Assembly: GCA_964658655.1 (NCBI GenBank)
Contig: CAZZZL010000016.1
Coordinates: 10,444-74,443 of the forward strand
DNA: 64,000 nucleotides
Direction of reading: 5' to 3'
Source: G963692885 sp964658655
Lineage (GTDB): Bacteria > Acidobacteriota > Terriglobia > Terriglobales > Acidobacteriaceae
The stretch's first letter is position 1. Each line of letters begins with the position of its first letter. The position numbers were made by a program, and so were the translations under genes. The notes under the pieces are model-generated. The model was not told where the DNA came from. It made no database searches and was given only the letters and a program-made list of their open reading frames with translations. This document shows, piece after piece, positions 60,795-64,000 of this stretch.

Positions 60795-61640
60795 ATGACT
60801 ATAGGCAAAAACACCGGCATGGGTAGTCGTCCGCGAATTCTAATCCTCGGCGGAACAAGCGAAGCCTCGCAGCTAGCTGCGCATCTTGCCAACAGGAATA
60901 TGTGCGTCACCTCATCGCTTGCCGGAAGAGTAAGCCAGCCGGCCCTTCCTCCGGGCCCCGTAAGGATCGGCGGGTTCGGTGGGGTTGACGGACTCACTGC
61001 CTATCTAACGAATGCGAGTATTCAAGTAGTCATTGATATGACTCACCCATTTGCGTCAAGGATAAGTTGCAATGCCAAGACCGCCTGCACCGCTTTAAAC
61101 ATTCCTCTGATTGCCTTTGAGCGACCGCCGTGGACTCCACACAAGAATGATCACTGGATATCCGTTCCTGATATGCGTAGCGCTGCATTGATGGCTGAGA
61201 CCGAATACAAACGCGTTTTTCTTACGGTTGGCCGCCAGGAGCTTGGCGCCTTCTCGGACTGCCGCGGAGCATGGTTCCTCGTGCGCTGTATCGATAAGCC
61301 GGAGGACAGACTTCCACCAAAGTCAAAACTCCTGCTTGCGCGCGGTCCGTTCGATCGCGATACGGAAATAAAGCTGCTTCGGGATGAGTCCATCGACGTC
61401 ATAGTCACAAAGAACAGCGGAGGCCCGGCAACCTACTCGAAAATCGAAGCCGCCCGAGAACTGAGAACACCTGTCATCATGATTGAGCGTCCAAAGAAGC
61501 ACCTCGCAGAGACTCAGAGCAGCCTCGATCACGTCCTACTAAGACTCGAAGAACTCATGCCTAGGCCATCCGGTCAGATATCTGCCAGCGGAGATAGCAA
61601 CTATGAGAAAGATCTACCTGATCGGGATTGGAGCAGGTAA
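60795..61640 (+). CDS. cobK: Precorrin-6A reductase
   Basis: 281 residues from the ATG at 60795, four bases after the cobM stop; an ATG at 60819 is equally possible, and neither has a strong site. NADPH-dependent reduction of precorrin-6A. Landmarks are ILILGGTSEASQLAAHL, IQVVIDMTHPFASRIS, LTVGRQELGAF and VTKNSGGPATYSKIEAA. Normal length is about 250. It overlaps the next gene by 38 bases in a different frame. Confidence 0.93.
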   Translation: MTIGKNTGMGSRPRILILGGTSEASQLAAHLANRNMCVTSSLAGRVSQPALPPGPVRIGGFGGVDGLTAYLTNASIQVVIDMTHPFASRISCNAKTACTALNIPLIAFERPPWTPHKNDHWISVPDMRSAALMAETEYKRVFLTVGRQELGAFSDCRGAWFLVRCIDKPEDRLPPKSKLLLARGPFDRDTEIKLLRDESIDVIVTKNSGGPATYSKIEAARELRTPVIMIERPKKHLAETQSSLDHVLLRLEELMPRPSGQISASGDSNYEKDLPDRDWSR

Positions 61641-62364
61641 TCCCGAATACGTCACAGTTCAGGCGATCAAGGCACTGAATAAGGTCGACACCTTTTTCTT
61701 CATGGATAAAGGTGAGGCGAAACAGGACTTGGTCTCACTGAGAAAGGAAATATGTGAGCGGTACATAGAAAACACCTCCTATCGCATAGTCGAGGCAATT
61801 GATCCTGTGCGCGATCCCGAGATTAGCAACTATAAAGAGCGCGTCGAGCTATGGCATCAACAGCGTGCCTTGGTTTATGAAGATATGATTGCCGGCGAAC
61901 TGGAGGAGAACCAGTGCGGCGCATTCCTGATATGGGGCGATCCTTCTCTCTACGACAGCACCCTGAGGATTATCGACCAAGTGATTGCTCGCAACACGGT
62001 CTCGTTCGACTTCGAGGTGATTCCTGGCATCTCCAGCATGCAAGCTCTAGCCGCCCGCCATAAAATCAGCTTGAATGGTGTGGGGGAGTCGATTCGCATT
62101 ACCACAGGCCGGCGACTTTTATCAGAGGCATTCACGGTGAATGAACGAACAGTTGTCATGCTGGACGGCGATTGTTCGTTCCGCGAGAAGATGGATGAGG
62201 ATCTGGAAATCTTCTGGGCCGCTTACGTCGGCATGAGTCAGGAAATCCTCGTTTCAGGAAAACTCGGTGAGGTCGCTGAGACAATCCGGCAAATCCGGGC
62301 AGAGCACAGGCGGCGGAACGGCTGGATCATGGATATCTATCTGCTCTGCAAGCCTGGCAACTAA
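61603..62364 (+). CDS. cobF: Precorrin-6A synthase (deacetylating)
   Basis: 253 residues. SAM-dependent C1 methylation with loss of acetate, specific to the aerobic pathway. Landmarks are YLIGIGAGNPEYVTVQAIKA, FFFMDKGEAKQDLVSLRK, FLIWGDPSLYDSTLRI and FEVIPGISSMQALAARH. The start lies within the end of cobK. It closes the corrin-ring operon; no terminator hairpin follows. Together with cobG it excludes an anaerobic CbiK/CbiF-type route. Confidence 0.94.
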   Translation: MRKIYLIGIGAGNPEYVTVQAIKALNKVDTFFFMDKGEAKQDLVSLRKEICERYIENTSYRIVEAIDPVRDPEISNYKERVELWHQQRALVYEDMIAGELEENQCGAFLIWGDPSLYDSTLRIIDQVIARNTVSFDFEVIPGISSMQALAARHKISLNGVGESIRITTGRRLLSEAFTVNERTVVMLDGDCSFREKMDEDLEIFWAAYVGMSQEILVSGKLGEVAETIRQIRAEHRRRNGWIMDIYLLCKPGN

Positions 62365-62431
62365 CCCAAGGTATAGTGATCCCTTCGATCTCATGATGCA
62401 TAGTTTCGCTCAGTAACCAGACAAGGAAATG

Positions 62432-64000
62432 ATGAAAAGAAGAAGCTTCTTAAAGACCTCAATCCTGACTGGTGCCGGGATGGCAATTCCAGGTCTCCCG
62501 AGCTTGGCCAGTACAGTGGATGCCCGCGTGGAGATCATGCTTGATGAGCCGATCGGAACAATCTCTCCGAATCTTTACGGTCAATTCACTGAGCACATAG
62601 GCGGAGTTATCTATGACGGCGTATGGGTCGGCAAACAGTCTAAGATCCGAAACCACCACGGTATCCGGGCTGAGCTGATTGACCGCATGAAGCAGATTCA
62701 AGTTCCCGTGATTCGCTGGCCAGGCGGATGCTTCGCGGATAGTTATGATTGGAAAGACGGTATAGGTGCTCCCGAGAAAAGACCAAGGCGCACTAACTTC
62801 TGGGAGACGGATCACGACGCCGCCCGGCTGCACGAAAAAGGAGCACAGATTTTCGAGCCGAATGCGTTCGGTACAGACGAGTTCCTTCAATTCTGTAAGT
62901 TGGTTGGCGCTGAACCCTACCTGGCCGCAAATCTACGCAGCCTACCTGCTCTCGAATTGGATCGCTGGGTGGAATACTGCAATTCTCCGTCCGGTAGCAC
63001 GACACTTGCAGATATGCGTGCTGCCAATGGTTATCCGCAACCTTATGGCGTCAAATATTGGGGTGTTGGTAATGAAAGCTGGGGTTGCGGAGGAAACTTT
63101 ACACCGCAGCAGTACGCTTCGGAATTCCGTCGTTACACAAGTTGGATTCCAGAGTTTGGAGTTGATCTGCAATTGATCGGCTCTGGCCCCAGTGGTAACG
63201 ACATCAACTGGACGCACCGTTTTTTTGAGCAGCTATACGGTGAGCAGGAGTATGACAATCCTCGCTTCACCGGATGGTCGGTGCATCACTACGCGTCAAA
63301 CCTCAGTAGGGGAAAGACGGCAGACTGGTATCTCGGCAAGGGCGATGCGCTGCAGTTCGATCCTGTTGACTGGTATGAGCTGCTGCGCGAGTGCGATCGT
63401 GTTGGCTCAATCATCCAGGACCAATGGGCGGCGATGGGCGAGTACGACAAGGAGCACCGCGTTAAACTGGTGGTGGATGAGTATGGTCCATGGTATCGAC
63501 AGGGGACCGAACTCGATCCGACCCACCTTTTCGGGCAGCAGATCACAGTCCGCGATGCAGTGGCAACTGCTTTAACTCTCGATACCTTCAATCGCAATGC
63601 AGATAAGGTGAGTATAGCTACCTGCGCGCAATTGGTGAACAACCTTAATGCATTGTTTCTCTGCCATGAGGACCGTTTTTTCGCGACACCAAACTACTAT
63701 GTCTTCGAGATGTACGCGGGACACCAGGGAGGACAGTCGATTCGAGCTGAATTCTCCGGGCCCGAAGTATGCTACGAACGGGATGGAAAAACGGCGACCT
63801 TCTGGGGCTTGAATGGCTCTGCTTCACGGAAGGCGAACGTTGTTACTTTATCAGTCGTCAATCCTGACCTCAGGAGTGAGAAGCAGACACAGGTCATAAT
63901 CCGCGGTCCAAAAATCTCAAGCGCTTGCGGACGGGTACTTGCTTCGGACGATATGCATGCCCACAATACTTTCGACCAGCCTGACAAGGTGAGGAGCGTG
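62432..64000 (+). CDS. Alpha-L-arabinofuranosidase, GH51-like, Tat-exported (partial)
   Basis: 523 codons are present and the frame runs off the window. ATGATG start at 62429/62432 with AAGGA just upstream; the second ATG is better spaced. The N-terminus KRRSFLKTS is a twin-arginine (Tat) signal. Then DEPIGTISPNLYGQFTEHIGG, RWPGGCFADSYDWKDG, the acid/base Glu in YWGVGNESWGCGG and the nucleophile Glu in LVVDEYGPWY fit family GH51. It should remove arabinose side chains from plant polysaccharides outside the cytoplasm. The C-terminal beta-sandwich is partly seen. Confidence 0.9.
   Translation, partial: MKRRSFLKTSILTGAGMAIPGLPSLASTVDARVEIMLDEPIGTISPNLYGQFTEHIGGVIYDGVWVGKQSKIRNHHGIRAELIDRMKQIQVPVIRWPGGCFADSYDWKDGIGAPEKRPRRTNFWETDHDAARLHEKGAQIFEPNAFGTDEFLQFCKLVGAEPYLAANLRSLPALELDRWVEYCNSPSGSTTLADMRAANGYPQPYGVKYWGVGNESWGCGGNFTPQQYASEFRRYTSWIPEFGVDLQLIGSGPSGNDINWTHRFFEQLYGEQEYDNPRFTGWSVHHYASNLSRGKTADWYLGKGDALQFDPVDWYELLRECDRVGSIIQDQWAAMGEYDKEHRVKLVVDEYGPWYRQGTELDPTHLFGQQITVRDAVATALTLDTFNRNADKVSIATCAQLVNNLNALFLCHEDRFFATPNYYVFEMYAGHQGGQSIRAEFSGPEVCYERDGKTATFWGLNGSASRKANVVTLSVVNPDLRSEKQTQVIIRGPKISSACGRVLASDDMHAHNTFDQPDKVRSV

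Overview
The window looks like chromosomal DNA of an acidobacterium (Acidobacteriota, probably Terriglobia/Acidobacteriaceae). This is inferred from three large Oar-like TonB-dependent receptors with an N-terminal carboxypeptidase-regulatory-like domain and no SusD partner, from giant Ig-like/NHL-repeat surface proteins, from small acidobacterial-style membrane and secreted hypotheticals, and from balanced base composition. No phage, insertion sequence or CRISPR array was seen.

Layout of the left part. 1-3729 (-) is the 5' part of an Ig-repeat lipoprotein that runs off the window. 4177-4425 (+) is an orphan HicB-like antitoxin. 4640-5167 (-) is a decayed TonB-receptor remnant next to an intact receptor (5214-8453). 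8763-8885 holds a short dnaE2-like relic. 9013-12118 is a copper unit: a P-type ATPase with YHS and metal-binding domains, and an ECF sigma factor with a cysteine-rich, CorE-like tail. 12971-13047 is tRNA-Arg(CCT), followed by a purU relic, a lone Rieske oxygenase and a small conserved-looking protein. 15344-16978 encodes a secreted peptide with a tandem repeat and two membrane proteins, converging on an XRE regulator.

Middle part. 18044-31122 holds a PI-PLC-like secreted protein, two more TonB receptors, a small Cys/His protein, an acyltransferase-3, a secreted glutathione peroxidase and a TPR protein. 31174-37211 is a beta-barrel protein translationally coupled to a 1816-residue NHL/Ig-repeat protein.

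The right part (37866-62364) is the main content: a nearly complete aerobic (late cobalt insertion) adenosylcobalamin pathway as two divergent operons of tightly overlapping genes. The leftward operon is cobN-chlID-cobU-cobB-cobT-cobS-cobC-pduO-bluB-cobQ-cbiB-cobD-cobA. It supplies cobalt insertion, a,c-amidation, adenosylation, side-chain and lower-ligand assembly, and the uroporphyrinogen methyltransferase. The rightward operon is cobG-cobH-cobIJ-cobL-cobE-cobM-cobK-cobF and builds the corrin ring. Each operon has its own cobalamin riboswitch between 54250 and 54796, and each leader carries a candidate hairpin that could hide the ribosome binding site of its first gene. The window ends in a Tat-exported GH51 alpha-L-arabinofuranosidase (partial).

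Start codons were chosen from visible Shine-Dalgarno sequences and ATGA-type overlaps. All family calls come from reading motifs by eye; no database search was run.
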